From Candidatus Rifleibacteriota bacterium (lineage in GTDB: Bacteria; Riflebacteria; Ozemobacteria; Ozemobacterales; Ozemobacteraceae), in the NCBI GenBank assembly GCA_017526725.1, contig JAFXRA010000381.1, positions 1-19,702 of the forward strand: a stretch of 19,702 nt of DNA, written 5' to 3'. Below are positions 6,225 through 15,030 of this stretch, one piece after another; the stretch's first letter is position 1, and each line of letters starts with the position of its first letter. The translations under genes and the position numbers were made by a program. The notes under the pieces were generated by a model. It did not search any database. It was not told the origin of the DNA and saw nothing but the letters and a program-made list of their open reading frames with translations.

Positions 6225-8690
6225 ATGTCTGATTCAAAAAACAGTCAAGAAAATATAACCAATAATATGGTAGTAAAAAAATTTGAAACTCCTGCCAAAA
6301 CCCTAGAGCTTCTTATTGAACTTCAAAATATATTATCAACTTATAAATCAGCAAAAAAGCTGATGATTGGCTACAATGACCAACTATTTAAACAAAACCA
6401 ATCTAAGCATTGGTTTGATGATGACGAAAAAGTTCTTTTACCTCTTTTAAAAAAACTACAAAAAGAATTTTCTCTTAACGCCATAGGAATTATTCAAAAA
6501 GCGGCTCCAGGCTATAATAACGAATATATTATAACACCTAGAAACAATGAAGGAGAATACGATAGCAGCCTTCAAGAACTATTAGAAAGAAGAATGCAGA
6601 TTATAGACTCCAAAAACTATGATTTGGATTCCATAATAAAAACAGAAATATACGACCATCAAGACAAAGTAACAACCAGTTTTGGACCTGTTGTTTTCCC
6701 CTGCTCAATAAACAACAATATACAAAAAAATCTGAATGAAGAAGATATTACCTTTGGTTATCTAGGAATCATACCTACTCAGCAGCAGGCCTTGGAAATG
6801 TTTAATGAACAAGACAACGGTTTGATGAAGCTTATTACATTAATAGCGAATCAGCTTGGTCTATATTTCAGCCATCTTAATCTGACCAGAAGGAAAGCTT
6901 TGAACGACCGTCTGAAAAAGACTATCGAAGTTATTGATACCAGAATAAGCTTCCTGGATAATCCCAACGACATAAAGCAGATTCTTGAAGATTTAGCTGA
7001 TTTTATAACTAAAGTCTTTAATCAGCATGCAGGCGCCATTTACACTTTCATAAGAAACAAAGACTGCTTAGAAAAAACAGTAAGTCTTGACCCATGGACG
7101 CCTGACCTGGTTAGCATAGATCAACTTCTTAACTGCCCTGAAATACTTGATGCTTTTAAAAAGACCAATACCTTAGACAATACCAATAAGGAAATTGATT
7201 TACCTATCCGTTACATATTTCCATTAACTTCTACTTTCAGCAAATATTCTCGTGCCTTAGTCATTTATGAATCTGATTTAAATCCTCAGCTTACCAAGGA
7301 TGAAATAGACATAATTTCATATAGACTGAAAGAAAAAATAGGATTTCACCTTCAGGCAGCAGATACCTTTGCAAACAGAATATCTTCTATAAGCGAATTT
7401 GAAGATCTCATTAAGAACATTTCAGAACCTAATATAATGCAGGATAAAATGATTAAAGTCATTTCCGACCATCTTAAAGTAGATATTATTTCATATATGG
7501 AAGTAGATCCGACAAGAAAATACCTTATATTAAAGAAAGGTCACGGTCATTCCAGCAATGTTGTTCCCAATGAAACAAAACAGGCTATAGAAGACTCAAT
7601 TGCCGGTCTGGTAGTAAAATACGGGAAAACACTATATATAAAGAATATTAAAGACTTAGATGAAATCCAAAACAATTTTCCTTTGGAAAGCAGAGAAAAC
7701 TTAAAAAGACTATTCTGCGAACAGCATGAAACTGCCTATCATACCAAGTCGCTTCTGTCTGTTCCATTAATAACAGGAATTGGCAGCGCAAACCAAAAGG
7801 TTACTGGCGTTATAAACGTTAACAACAAAGACAATATGAAACCCTTCTCCTTAAGCGATAAAAGATTTCTTGAGGCTATTTCAGATTTAGTAGCAGCTGG
7901 TTTAAACAACGTAACCTATTTAAGCGAAACAAAAGAACGCGAACTTCTCAACAAGAATGCCAGAGAAATCCAGATGTCTTTAATGCCGACAGAAAAAGAT
8001 TTTAATCGTCTGCCGCCTGAAATAGACATTTATGGAGAAAGCAGTCCGGCAAAAGAAGTTGGAGGAGACCTTTTTGAAACAGTAAAACTTTGCGACGGAA
8101 GACTGCTGGTATTATTAGGAGACGTTTCAGGAAAAGGTTCTTCTGCAGCAATAATAATGGCAATTGCTCAGACTATTATAAAAACCCTGGCTCCAGAAGA
8201 ATCCAATATAATAAGTATTCTTAGAAAAGCCAACAAATATCTTTCTGCAGAAATGGAAGAAATGGACGGTAAATTCGTTACTCTCCAGCTTGTCGCTATA
8301 AACACCTCGAATGGAGAGTGTGAATTTGCTTCTGCTGGTCACGGCCCGCTTCTTGTAAGGCGCCAGAATATCAACGAAGAAATACCGCCCAAATCAGGTA
8401 TGCCCTTAGGTCTTTTTGATCCTCCGTTGAGTCCCTTTGTATCAACAAAGTTTACTTTAAACCCCGGTGATTTCTTTGTAATGTTCACAGATGGCCTTTA
8501 TGAAGAAAACAACCAGAATGGTGAAATGTTCGGAACAGATCGAATCAAAGATATACTGAATAATACAGCTCAGGAAAACGCAAAAAACATTACTAAAGCA
8601 TTAATCACAGCCTGCCAGCAATGGCGTGAAGGAACAGAAGCTCATGACGACCTTACTGTTCTGGCTATTAAATATAGAAGGAAAGACTAA
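6225..8690 (+). CDS. GAF-domain PP2C phosphatase (SpoIIE/RsbU type)
   Basis: An 821-residue soluble protein with a C-terminal SpoIIE-type PP2C serine phosphatase domain (about 590-818). Metal-binding aspartates are in place: D615 in VGGDLF, D633 in GDVSGKG, D756 in FTDGLYEE and D808/D809 in AHDDLTVL; AGHGPL is also present, so it should be active. A GAF domain (about 391-562, with SVPLIT...TGVINVNN) precedes it, joined by a predicted helix (565-590). The first 380 residues hold at least one or two further GAF-like regions that are poorly conserved. Relatives dephosphorylate anti-sigma-factor antagonists in partner-switching pathways; no antagonist or kinase gene is in this window. First gene of the five-gene operon; its TAA is one base from the next ATG. 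No transmembrane segment seen. Confidence 0.92.
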   Translation: MSDSKNSQENITNNMVVKKFETPAKTLELLIELQNILSTYKSAKKLMIGYNDQLFKQNQSKHWFDDDEKVLLPLLKKLQKEFSLNAIGIIQKAAPGYNNEYIITPRNNEGEYDSSLQELLERRMQIIDSKNYDLDSIIKTEIYDHQDKVTTSFGPVVFPCSINNNIQKNLNEEDITFGYLGIIPTQQQALEMFNEQDNGLMKLITLIANQLGLYFSHLNLTRRKALNDRLKKTIEVIDTRISFLDNPNDIKQILEDLADFITKVFNQHAGAIYTFIRNKDCLEKTVSLDPWTPDLVSIDQLLNCPEILDAFKKTNTLDNTNKEIDLPIRYIFPLTSTFSKYSRALVIYESDLNPQLTKDEIDIISYRLKEKIGFHLQAADTFANRISSISEFEDLIKNISEPNIMQDKMIKVISDHLKVDIISYMEVDPTRKYLILKKGHGHSSNVVPNETKQAIEDSIAGLVVKYGKTLYIKNIKDLDEIQNNFPLESRENLKRLFCEQHETAYHTKSLLSVPLITGIGSANQKVTGVINVNNKDNMKPFSLSDKRFLEAISDLVAAGLNNVTYLSETKERELLNKNAREIQMSLMPTEKDFNRLPPEIDIYGESSPAKEVGGDLFETVKLCDGRLLVLLGDVSGKGSSAAIIMAIAQTIIKTLAPEESNIISILRKANKYLSAEMEEMDGKFVTLQLVAINTSNGECEFASAGHGPLLVRRQNINEEIPPKSGMPLGLFDPPLSPFVSTKFTLNPGDFFVMFTDGLYEENNQNGEMFGTDRIKDILNNTAQENAKNITKALITACQQWREGTEAHDDLTVLAIKYRRKD

Positions 8691-8691
8691 A

Positions 8692-10818
8692 ATGAGTAAA
8701 AACCCAGTAAATGAAAACAACTTTTATGCAGTTCTGGCTGAAAAAGCAGCAGAAGCTACAGATCTTCGTCTTCTGGTTCAGAATATTATTCAGTATACTC
8801 TTGATTATATGAAAGCTGCTTTTGGCTCAATAATGGTATACAACAAGGAAGATGACAGTTTAAAGCTTTATGCCTCCTCATCACACCCAGTATTTGCTAA
8901 AGGTGCAGTAAAAGACAAGAAAACCAAGATTTCAAAAAGTGACTCAATAGCTGCAAAGGTTTTTAGTTCTGGGAAACCAATAATTTTTAAAAATAACGCT
9001 AAATCTGAAACTTCTAAGCTTAAACTAAGCCGCGCTGATGATAACGGCTCTTTTATGTCTGTTCCATTAACAATCAGTAAAAAAACTATAGGTGTAATAA
9101 ACCTTAACCGCACTACAGAACAGGAATCTTTTTCTACCAGCGATTTAGTAAAACTTAGTGGAATCAATGCCTTTATAGCTAGTCTTATAGATAAAGAAAC
9201 ACTTTTGGAAAAAATAGAAACCAACAGAAAAGAAATCTCGGCTCTTTATCAGATGTCTAACCTTCTTTCTGAATCCAATGATTTCAAAGGCAGATTAGAA
9301 GAATTCTTATCAAAGCTCTCGAAAGAGCTCGGAATGAAACGTTCCGCTATTATAAAAACTATCCCTCAAAATGATAAAAACAAAAATACCAAATCAAAAC
9401 ATCAAAAATTCGAAATAATTGCTTCTCACAACCTTAAGCAGAATCATTTGGAATCAATGTTTGAATCTGCAACAGAACGTATCAGGCTTAAATTAAAAAG
9501 GAGTTTTGCATTAGCTGGTATCAGTAGTGACGACACTCCACTAACTCTTGAGTTCAATGATGGAAAAGATAATAGTGAAATGTATTGTGTTCCTCTGTTT
9601 ATACAGAACAGCGAACCCTATTTCCTTATAGTAAGCAGAAACTTTGTTGAAGACGACGAAATAAACACAAATAAGCATTACAGATTCTTACAAGTCATTT
9701 CTCACAACATTTCCAGCGCAATCTCCCGTGAAAAGATGATGAAAACTATTCATGAAGATCAAGAAATCTTGAGAGAAAGTGCTGAAAGGAACAGAATTTT
9801 CTTTGAAATCAGCAAAGACCTTGGTTCCACTCTAGACCCCTATCTGATTCTGCAAAAAGCATTCAATCAGTTTAACAAGATTATATCTTTTACAACTATA
9901 TCAATTTTGCTTTATGATGATTTAGACGCTGAATACAAGCTTATTGTTCAACCTTCTGAACCAATTTCCTTAAAGTATCAGAATAGTCTTACCAATAGTA
10001 TTGTCAATCTGTTCAAGGAATATCCCAGCGAGCCTTTGATAACAAATGATAATATAGCAGCTCCGACATTCTTTAATCCTCATAATCCCGACGCAAAACA
10101 GGCTGCAGCTTTTAAAAATGTTCTGCACCTGCCGATTATTCTTGGGAATTCTGTAAAAGGTCTAATTCATTTAGCTAGAAAAGGCAGTCAGGAATTTACT
10201 TCACATGAGCTTGATATTACTTCCCAATTTACCGGCATTTTTATTACAAGTATAAAGAATGCTTTAATACACAAAAGGACAGAAAAACTAGCCTTTACAG
10301 ACCCATTGACAGAACTTTACAATCACAGATTCTTCCAGGAAACTCTATTGCAGGAATTTACAAGAGCAGATAGATATAAAAAGCCTCTATCTTTAATGAT
10401 TATAGACATAGATTTCTTTAAAAAATTTAATGACACATACGGTCATTTAGTTGGTGACAAAGTTTTAAAGCATGTTTCAGCAATATACAAATCATCAATG
10501 CGCGATCAAATAGATACTGTTGCCAGATATGGCGGAGAAGAATTCGGGGTAATTCTTCCTGAAACCTCATTAGAAGGAGCAGCAATCTTTGCAGAACGTA
10601 TTAGAAAGAAAGTTGAAGAATCTTTTATCCAAGAAGGAGATAAAAAACTTAAAATAACCCTTTCTATTGGTGTTGCCTGCAATTCGGTAACAAAGTGTTC
10701 TAAAACATCTGATTTAATTGAAGCAGCAGACCAGGCATTATATAAAGCAAAAGCAGAAGGACGAAATCAGGTTCAGACCTATAAAGAATCTGAAGTACAC
10801 TATGAAAAATCCCATTAA
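8692..10818 (+). CDS. Multi-GAF diguanylate cyclase (GGDEF)
   Basis: A 708-residue soluble protein ending in a GGDEF domain (about 530-700) that should make cyclic di-GMP from two GTP. The active site is GGEEF (614-618), with metal-binding D572/D574 in IIDIDFFKKFNDTYGH and the family's TDPLTELYNHRFF beginning. N-terminal GAF regions lie at about 12-170 (clear, MSVPLTISKKTIGVINLN) and 365-525 (probable), with a weak third at about 190-350. The inhibitory I-site position (nine residues before GGEEF) is aspartate D605 instead of arginine, giving DQID, so the usual product inhibition is probably lost. An in-frame ATG at 8626 lies inside the upstream gene; the ATG at 8692 with GAAGGA upstream is one base after that gene's stop and gives the standard N-terminus. 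Confidence 0.93.
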   Translation: MSKNPVNENNFYAVLAEKAAEATDLRLLVQNIIQYTLDYMKAAFGSIMVYNKEDDSLKLYASSSHPVFAKGAVKDKKTKISKSDSIAAKVFSSGKPIIFKNNAKSETSKLKLSRADDNGSFMSVPLTISKKTIGVINLNRTTEQESFSTSDLVKLSGINAFIASLIDKETLLEKIETNRKEISALYQMSNLLSESNDFKGRLEEFLSKLSKELGMKRSAIIKTIPQNDKNKNTKSKHQKFEIIASHNLKQNHLESMFESATERIRLKLKRSFALAGISSDDTPLTLEFNDGKDNSEMYCVPLFIQNSEPYFLIVSRNFVEDDEINTNKHYRFLQVISHNISSAISREKMMKTIHEDQEILRESAERNRIFFEISKDLGSTLDPYLILQKAFNQFNKIISFTTISILLYDDLDAEYKLIVQPSEPISLKYQNSLTNSIVNLFKEYPSEPLITNDNIAAPTFFNPHNPDAKQAAAFKNVLHLPIILGNSVKGLIHLARKGSQEFTSHELDITSQFTGIFITSIKNALIHKRTEKLAFTDPLTELYNHRFFQETLLQEFTRADRYKKPLSLMIIDIDFFKKFNDTYGHLVGDKVLKHVSAIYKSSMRDQIDTVARYGGEEFGVILPETSLEGAAIFAERIRKKVEESFIQEGDKKLKITLSIGVACNSVTKCSKTSDLIEAADQALYKAKAEGRNQVQTYKESEVHYEKSH

Positions 10819-12994
10819 AGCCAATAATAGTCAGAACGAAAGTTTTAACCGTTTATCTGCCATTTCTGAAGTTTCTTTAGCTCTCTCAGCTAACAGAGAT
10901 ATGAAAGAAGACTTAGAAATGATAGTTAAAGCTGTAAAAGACTCTGTTAAAGCTGATGAAAGCTACATAATGCTCTTAAACAGAGAATTATTCCAACTTG
11001 AATTCAGCACTGCAGCTGGCAAACGCCGACGAAGGCCATCTTTTATTAAATGTGAAGACCACAGAAATGAAATTCACTCAGACAAAGAGTTTGGTTTCGC
11101 CCCAAGTCCAGGAAATCCTCAGATAGCCAATCCTAATCTAACAGGTGAAAATCTGGCTGTTTTTAAGGCTTTTGAAGCTCGCCAAAGACTAATATATACT
11201 GGCGACCCTAACGACAGCATTTTTAAAGGAACCCCCTTCAAATCTGCTTTATTTATTCCGCTTCAGACCAAGACTCAATGTGTTGGTCTTTTAGTGGCTG
11301 CAAATCTTACAAACAATCATATCTTTTCTGTAAACGACCTTGAAGAGGCCACAATATTCGCTAATCTTGCTGCTTTAAAAATAGAGCATACTGCCCTTCT
11401 GAATGACCGCGAAAAGCAGATTAAACAAATGGAGCAGCTTAATCAGCTCGCCAAAAAGCTCTCTACATCCAGAACTTTCGATGCTTTAATCGGGCAATCC
11501 TTTGAATACCTTATCGAAAGAATAAAATATGATATTGGCGTAGTTAGCTTGTTTTCTAAAGATGAAGAAGAAAAGCGCTACTACGTTTCAAAATATCTTC
11601 TTGAGCCGCAAAAGTTAAATGCTCTTTCGGCCCACATGAATGACATTTCCCAGACTCTTTCTCCTCAAAAAGGGCGAGTTATTAAACGACAACAGCTTTT
11701 TCTTTCCAATCAGAATCAGGATAATTCCAAGCTTTTTACAGGAAAACTGAAATCCTATTTAACAGTTCCCTTAGTTTTCCAAAATAAAAATATAGGTTTC
11801 ATCACCTTAGCCTCAATGAGGAAAAATGCATTTACTAGAGAAAACTTAAGAACTCTGACTACTATTTCTAATCTCTTGTCTACTGCCGTAGAAAACGTAA
11901 GAATTACTCTTGATCTTGAAAGACACATAGATGAAGTTTCTGTTCTTTTCGAAATTTCACAGTCTATTACTTCAACTCTAGTTCTAGATGAAGTTTTAGA
12001 CTCAATAGTCAGTTTTTCTATAGAAATGATGAACGCTCTCCGTTGCGAATTGAGACTTTTCGACAAAAACACAGATGCACTTGAAGTTAAAGCTTCAAGA
12101 GGTTTATCTAAGTCTTTTCTAGCTTCAAAAGCGATAAAAAAAGGCGAAAGTATAATCGGAACCTGTTTCGAAAAACGTCGTCCTACTTCTGTTGCTGATA
12201 TTAGAAAACTTAACAACGACCCATTTTTAGGCCTTATGCGTAAGGAAAAAATTGCTGGTCTTCTTGCTGTTCCTATCATTCTTCACAATAAGTCAATCGG
12301 TGTAATTACTATTTACACCAGCAAGCCTAAAAACTTCTCTCAAAGCGAAATAGACCTGCTATCAACCTTTGCTTCTCAAGCCAGTATTGCCATAGAAAAT
12401 GCAAAACTTTACGCAGACATGAAAGAACAGTATATGTCTATGGTAATGGCCTTAGCAGCAGCTATAGAAGCTAAAGATTCCTACACTCACGGTCACAGCA
12501 CCAAAGTTATGGAATATGCTGTAAAAATAAGCAAAGAAATAGGTTTGGATGACAACCAGATTGAAACAGTAAGATATGCCGGCCTTCTCCATGATATAGG
12601 TAAAATCGGCGTTAAAGACGTTATCCTTTCCAAACAAGGTAAGCTTACCGAAGAAGAAATTGCAGAACTTCACAAGCATCCGGAATACGGCGCAAATATT
12701 ATGGAAAGAGTTGCAATATTGAAGGATATTGCCCCACTTACTCTTTACCACCACGAAAGATATGATGGTAAAGGCTATCCGCTTGGCCTAAAGGGAACCC
12801 AGATTCCATTAGGCGCAAGAATTCTTGCTGTTGCAGATACTTATGATGCAATGATTGCAGACCGTCCATACCGAAAGGCTTTTCCTTTTGATTACGTAAA
12901 AAAAGAAATGTTTAAAGCTGCTGGTTCTCAATTAGACCCATCATTAGTTAAAGTTTTCTTTGATATATTAAAAAGAGAAGGCGTAGATAGATAA
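10802..12994 (+). CDS. Multi-GAF HD-GYP cyclic di-GMP phosphodiesterase
   Basis: A 730-residue protein with three GAF regions (about 25-195, 230-365, and a clear one at 380-540 with LLAVPIILHNKSIGVITIY) followed by an HD-GYP domain (about 545-728). Catalytic signatures are intact: THGHS, H597-D598 in LLHDIGKIG, HKHPEYGA, HHERYDGKGYP (650-660) and ADTYDAM with DRPYR. HD-GYP proteins hydrolyse cyclic di-GMP to pGpG or GMP, so this opposes the preceding cyclase. The ATG at 10802 overlaps the cyclase gene by 17 bases; a longer in-frame start at 10718 would add 28 basic residues read out of the GGDEF coding region and is less likely. Its TAA shares a base with the next gene's ATG (TAATG), indicating translational coupling. 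Confidence 0.92.
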   Translation: MKNPIKANNSQNESFNRLSAISEVSLALSANRDMKEDLEMIVKAVKDSVKADESYIMLLNRELFQLEFSTAAGKRRRRPSFIKCEDHRNEIHSDKEFGFAPSPGNPQIANPNLTGENLAVFKAFEARQRLIYTGDPNDSIFKGTPFKSALFIPLQTKTQCVGLLVAANLTNNHIFSVNDLEEATIFANLAALKIEHTALLNDREKQIKQMEQLNQLAKKLSTSRTFDALIGQSFEYLIERIKYDIGVVSLFSKDEEEKRYYVSKYLLEPQKLNALSAHMNDISQTLSPQKGRVIKRQQLFLSNQNQDNSKLFTGKLKSYLTVPLVFQNKNIGFITLASMRKNAFTRENLRTLTTISNLLSTAVENVRITLDLERHIDEVSVLFEISQSITSTLVLDEVLDSIVSFSIEMMNALRCELRLFDKNTDALEVKASRGLSKSFLASKAIKKGESIIGTCFEKRRPTSVADIRKLNNDPFLGLMRKEKIAGLLAVPIILHNKSIGVITIYTSKPKNFSQSEIDLLSTFASQASIAIENAKLYADMKEQYMSMVMALAAAIEAKDSYTHGHSTKVMEYAVKISKEIGLDDNQIETVRYAGLLHDIGKIGVKDVILSKQGKLTEEEIAELHKHPEYGANIMERVAILKDIAPLTLYHHERYDGKGYPLGLKGTQIPLGARILAVADTYDAMIADRPYRKAFPFDYVKKEMFKAAGSQLDPSLVKVFFDILKREGVDR

Positions 12995-14256
12995 TGTCTC
13001 TTGCTTTAAGAATAAAAGAGATTTTCTCACAAAACCTTTTAGATACTTTGACAATAATAGGCAGGCTTGCTCAAGGTCAAGGTCTAAAAGCATACGCCGT
13101 CGGAGGTTTTGTCAGAGATTTGCTTTTAGAAAAAGCCAACTTTGATATTGATATTATGGTTGAAGGCGACGCAATTCCTTTTGCTGAAACTGTTGCACAA
13201 GAACTGAATGCTGAATGTAAAACCATAGAACGCTTTCACACCGCACATATATTCCTTGATAAATTAACTATTGATTTCAGTTCCGCAAGAAAAGAAATTT
13301 ACCGTCATCCGGGCGATCTGCCAGAAATAACTTTCAGCGACATTAAAGATGACCTTTATAGACGCGATTTTACCATTAATGCATTAGCTTTATCTATTAC
13401 TCCAGACAAACCCTTTGAATTAGTAGATTTGTTTGACGGTGAACTTGATTTAAGACAGGGAATCATAAAAGTGCTCCATTCAAAAAGCTTTATAGATGAT
13501 CCAACCAGGCTTTACCGGGCACTGCGTTTCGCCGACAGATTCAAATTTGTTCTAGAGCCCAATACAGAATATCTTTTTGACAAAGCAATTAAATTCAGTG
13601 CACCTAGTACATTAAGCACAAAGAGAATTGCAGCAGAAATAGATAAATGCTTTAAAGAAAAATACCCTCTTGCACTTTTAAACAAATATAGAAATACAGG
13701 ACTATTGGCTTTTTATCATAAATCCTTTAAACCACTTGCCAGACCAGATTTTTCTTTCAGTATGATTCGCTCGATGACCACCAGACTACGTTCTAAGTTC
13801 CATGATATATCTGAAACAGCCGTTTACTGGTCTATGCTCCTTGCAGAATTACCTCTAGAAGAAGCACAACCTTTATTAAAGGATTCAGGACTTCCTCACC
13901 CCGTAGTTTTGCAGACATCTAACTCATTGTCTGTCTGGAAATCAATATTAGAAGGTCTTGTAAAAACTGATGACAGACTTGGAATCTATAATCTTTTAAA
14001 ACCAGCCTGTCCTGAAGCTATAGCCTTGATATCTCTAAAGAATAAAGATAAAGAAATAGAAAAGAAACTAACTCTTTACCTAAACCAATTGTATGCAATA
14101 AAACCTTCTATTACAGGCAAAGACCTTATAGAAGCAGGAATTCAGCCAGGGCCTCAAATAAGACAAATCTTAGATAAAATTATAGAAAAAAAGCTTGAAT
14201 GCCCTGAGCTCACTAGAAAGGAAGAACTAAACCTTGCCGGAATATCGAATTTATGA
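12994..14256 (+). CDS. CCA-adding-type tRNA nucleotidyltransferase (class II, PcnB/Cca family)
   Basis: A 420-residue class II nucleotidyltransferase. Visible motifs: GGFVRD (37-42), the metal-binding pair D51 and D53 in FDIDIMVEG, RRDFTINALA (123-132), the nucleotide-recognition segment DDPTRLYRALRFADRF (about 170-185) and STKRIAAEIDKC. Such enzymes add or repair the 3' CCA of tRNA, or part of it; some relatives add only A or CC, and some are poly(A) polymerases. The sequence alone does not settle which. No C-terminal HD domain is seen; the rest is helical. The ATG overlaps the stop of the HD-GYP gene by one base, so expression is coupled to the cyclic di-GMP genes, an uncommon pairing. The 3' end overlaps the M50 gene. 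Confidence 0.88.
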   Translation: MSLALRIKEIFSQNLLDTLTIIGRLAQGQGLKAYAVGGFVRDLLLEKANFDIDIMVEGDAIPFAETVAQELNAECKTIERFHTAHIFLDKLTIDFSSARKEIYRHPGDLPEITFSDIKDDLYRRDFTINALALSITPDKPFELVDLFDGELDLRQGIIKVLHSKSFIDDPTRLYRALRFADRFKFVLEPNTEYLFDKAIKFSAPSTLSTKRIAAEIDKCFKEKYPLALLNKYRNTGLLAFYHKSFKPLARPDFSFSMIRSMTTRLRSKFHDISETAVYWSMLLAELPLEEAQPLLKDSGLPHPVVLQTSNSLSVWKSILEGLVKTDDRLGIYNLLKPACPEAIALISLKNKDKEIEKKLTLYLNQLYAIKPSITGKDLIEAGIQPGPQIRQILDKIIEKKLECPELTRKEELNLAGISNL

Positions 14257-14995
14257 GTTTAAAACTCCTAATAATAACTCTAACTTGAAAGATAAAATTG
14301 TAGATATCATGCCTAAAGTTGGAATAATACTTATTGTTTTAGTATTAGTCGCTACTTTTACCGACCTGTTCAAAAACCCTCTCCAGCTTTTTATAGCCTA
14401 TCCAATTTTTATTATGTCACTAGTTTTACACGAATTGTCTCATGCTTATATGGCTGATTTTCTAGGTGACCCAACACCTAGACTAACAGGCAGATTGTCT
14501 TTGAATCCTTTAAAACACCTTGACCTCTGGGGAACATTACTATTTATTTTTTGTCATTTTGGTTGGGCAAAACCTGTTCAGGTTAATGATTCATACTTTA
14601 AAAACCCCGATAGAGCTATGGTTTCAGTAGCTCTTGCGGGACCTTTATGCAACTTTTTAATAGCTATTATTTCAGTAATAACTTTAAAAATTGTCTTCTC
14701 TTTAACTACTGACCAGTTAATTTCTACTATAGCTTTCAATATTTGTTATTATGGGGCTTCCGTTAATACATTACTGGCTGTGTTTAATTTAATTCCCATA
14801 CCGCCCTTAGATGGTTCCAGACTTGTTCATTACCTGCTTCCAGCACGTTATAAGGCTAATTATTATAAATTTGCTCAGGAATATGCTTTGTTTATAATGA
14901 TATTCGTCTTTATGTATGCTGGCAGAATGATAGGTCCGATATCTCGGAAGATAACATTCTATTTATTCTCTTTGGTTGGGATGAATTTTTTCTAA
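14234..14995 (+). CDS. Site-2-protease-like M50 membrane metallopeptidase
   Basis: A 253-residue multi-pass membrane protein of the short M50 family (RseP/SpoIVFB relatives lacking PDZ and CBS domains). The zinc motif HELSH (66-70) lies in a hydrophobic segment, and the third ligand is D193 in NLIPIPPLDG. Hydrophobic stretches occur at about 28-44, 53-70, 100-110, 128-156, 163-190 and 213-230, consistent with a polytopic protein cutting membrane substrates; the target is unknown. The chosen start is a TTG at 14234, nine bases after AAGGAAG (14218-14224), inside the end of the nucleotidyltransferase gene. An ATG at 14309 without a clear ribosome binding site would give 228 residues that begin just before the first membrane segment and is a real alternative. 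Last gene of the operon. Confidence 0.85.
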   Translation: MPEYRIYEFKTPNNNSNLKDKIVDIMPKVGIILIVLVLVATFTDLFKNPLQLFIAYPIFIMSLVLHELSHAYMADFLGDPTPRLTGRLSLNPLKHLDLWGTLLFIFCHFGWAKPVQVNDSYFKNPDRAMVSVALAGPLCNFLIAIISVITLKIVFSLTTDQLISTIAFNICYYGASVNTLLAVFNLIPIPPLDGSRLVHYLLPARYKANYYKFAQEYALFIMIFVFMYAGRMIGPISRKITFYLFSLVGMNFF

Positions 14996-15030
14996 TAATC
15001 TGAATGTAATATCTGGTTTTCAGACAACCT

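Noticed and set aside
8626..8691. Upstream in-frame start adding 22 residues to the diguanylate cyclase
   Set aside because: It lies within the conserved end of the phosphatase gene, and GAAGGA is placed for the ATG at 8692.
10718..10801. Upstream in-frame start adding 28 residues to the HD-GYP protein
   Set aside because: The added residues are basic and are read from the conserved GGDEF coding region in another frame; the ATG at 10802 gives a normal operon junction.
14996..15030. Terminator between the converging M50 and GspF-like genes
   Set aside because: The best pairing (TCTG with CAGA around TTTT) is only four bases long, with no following T run on either strand.
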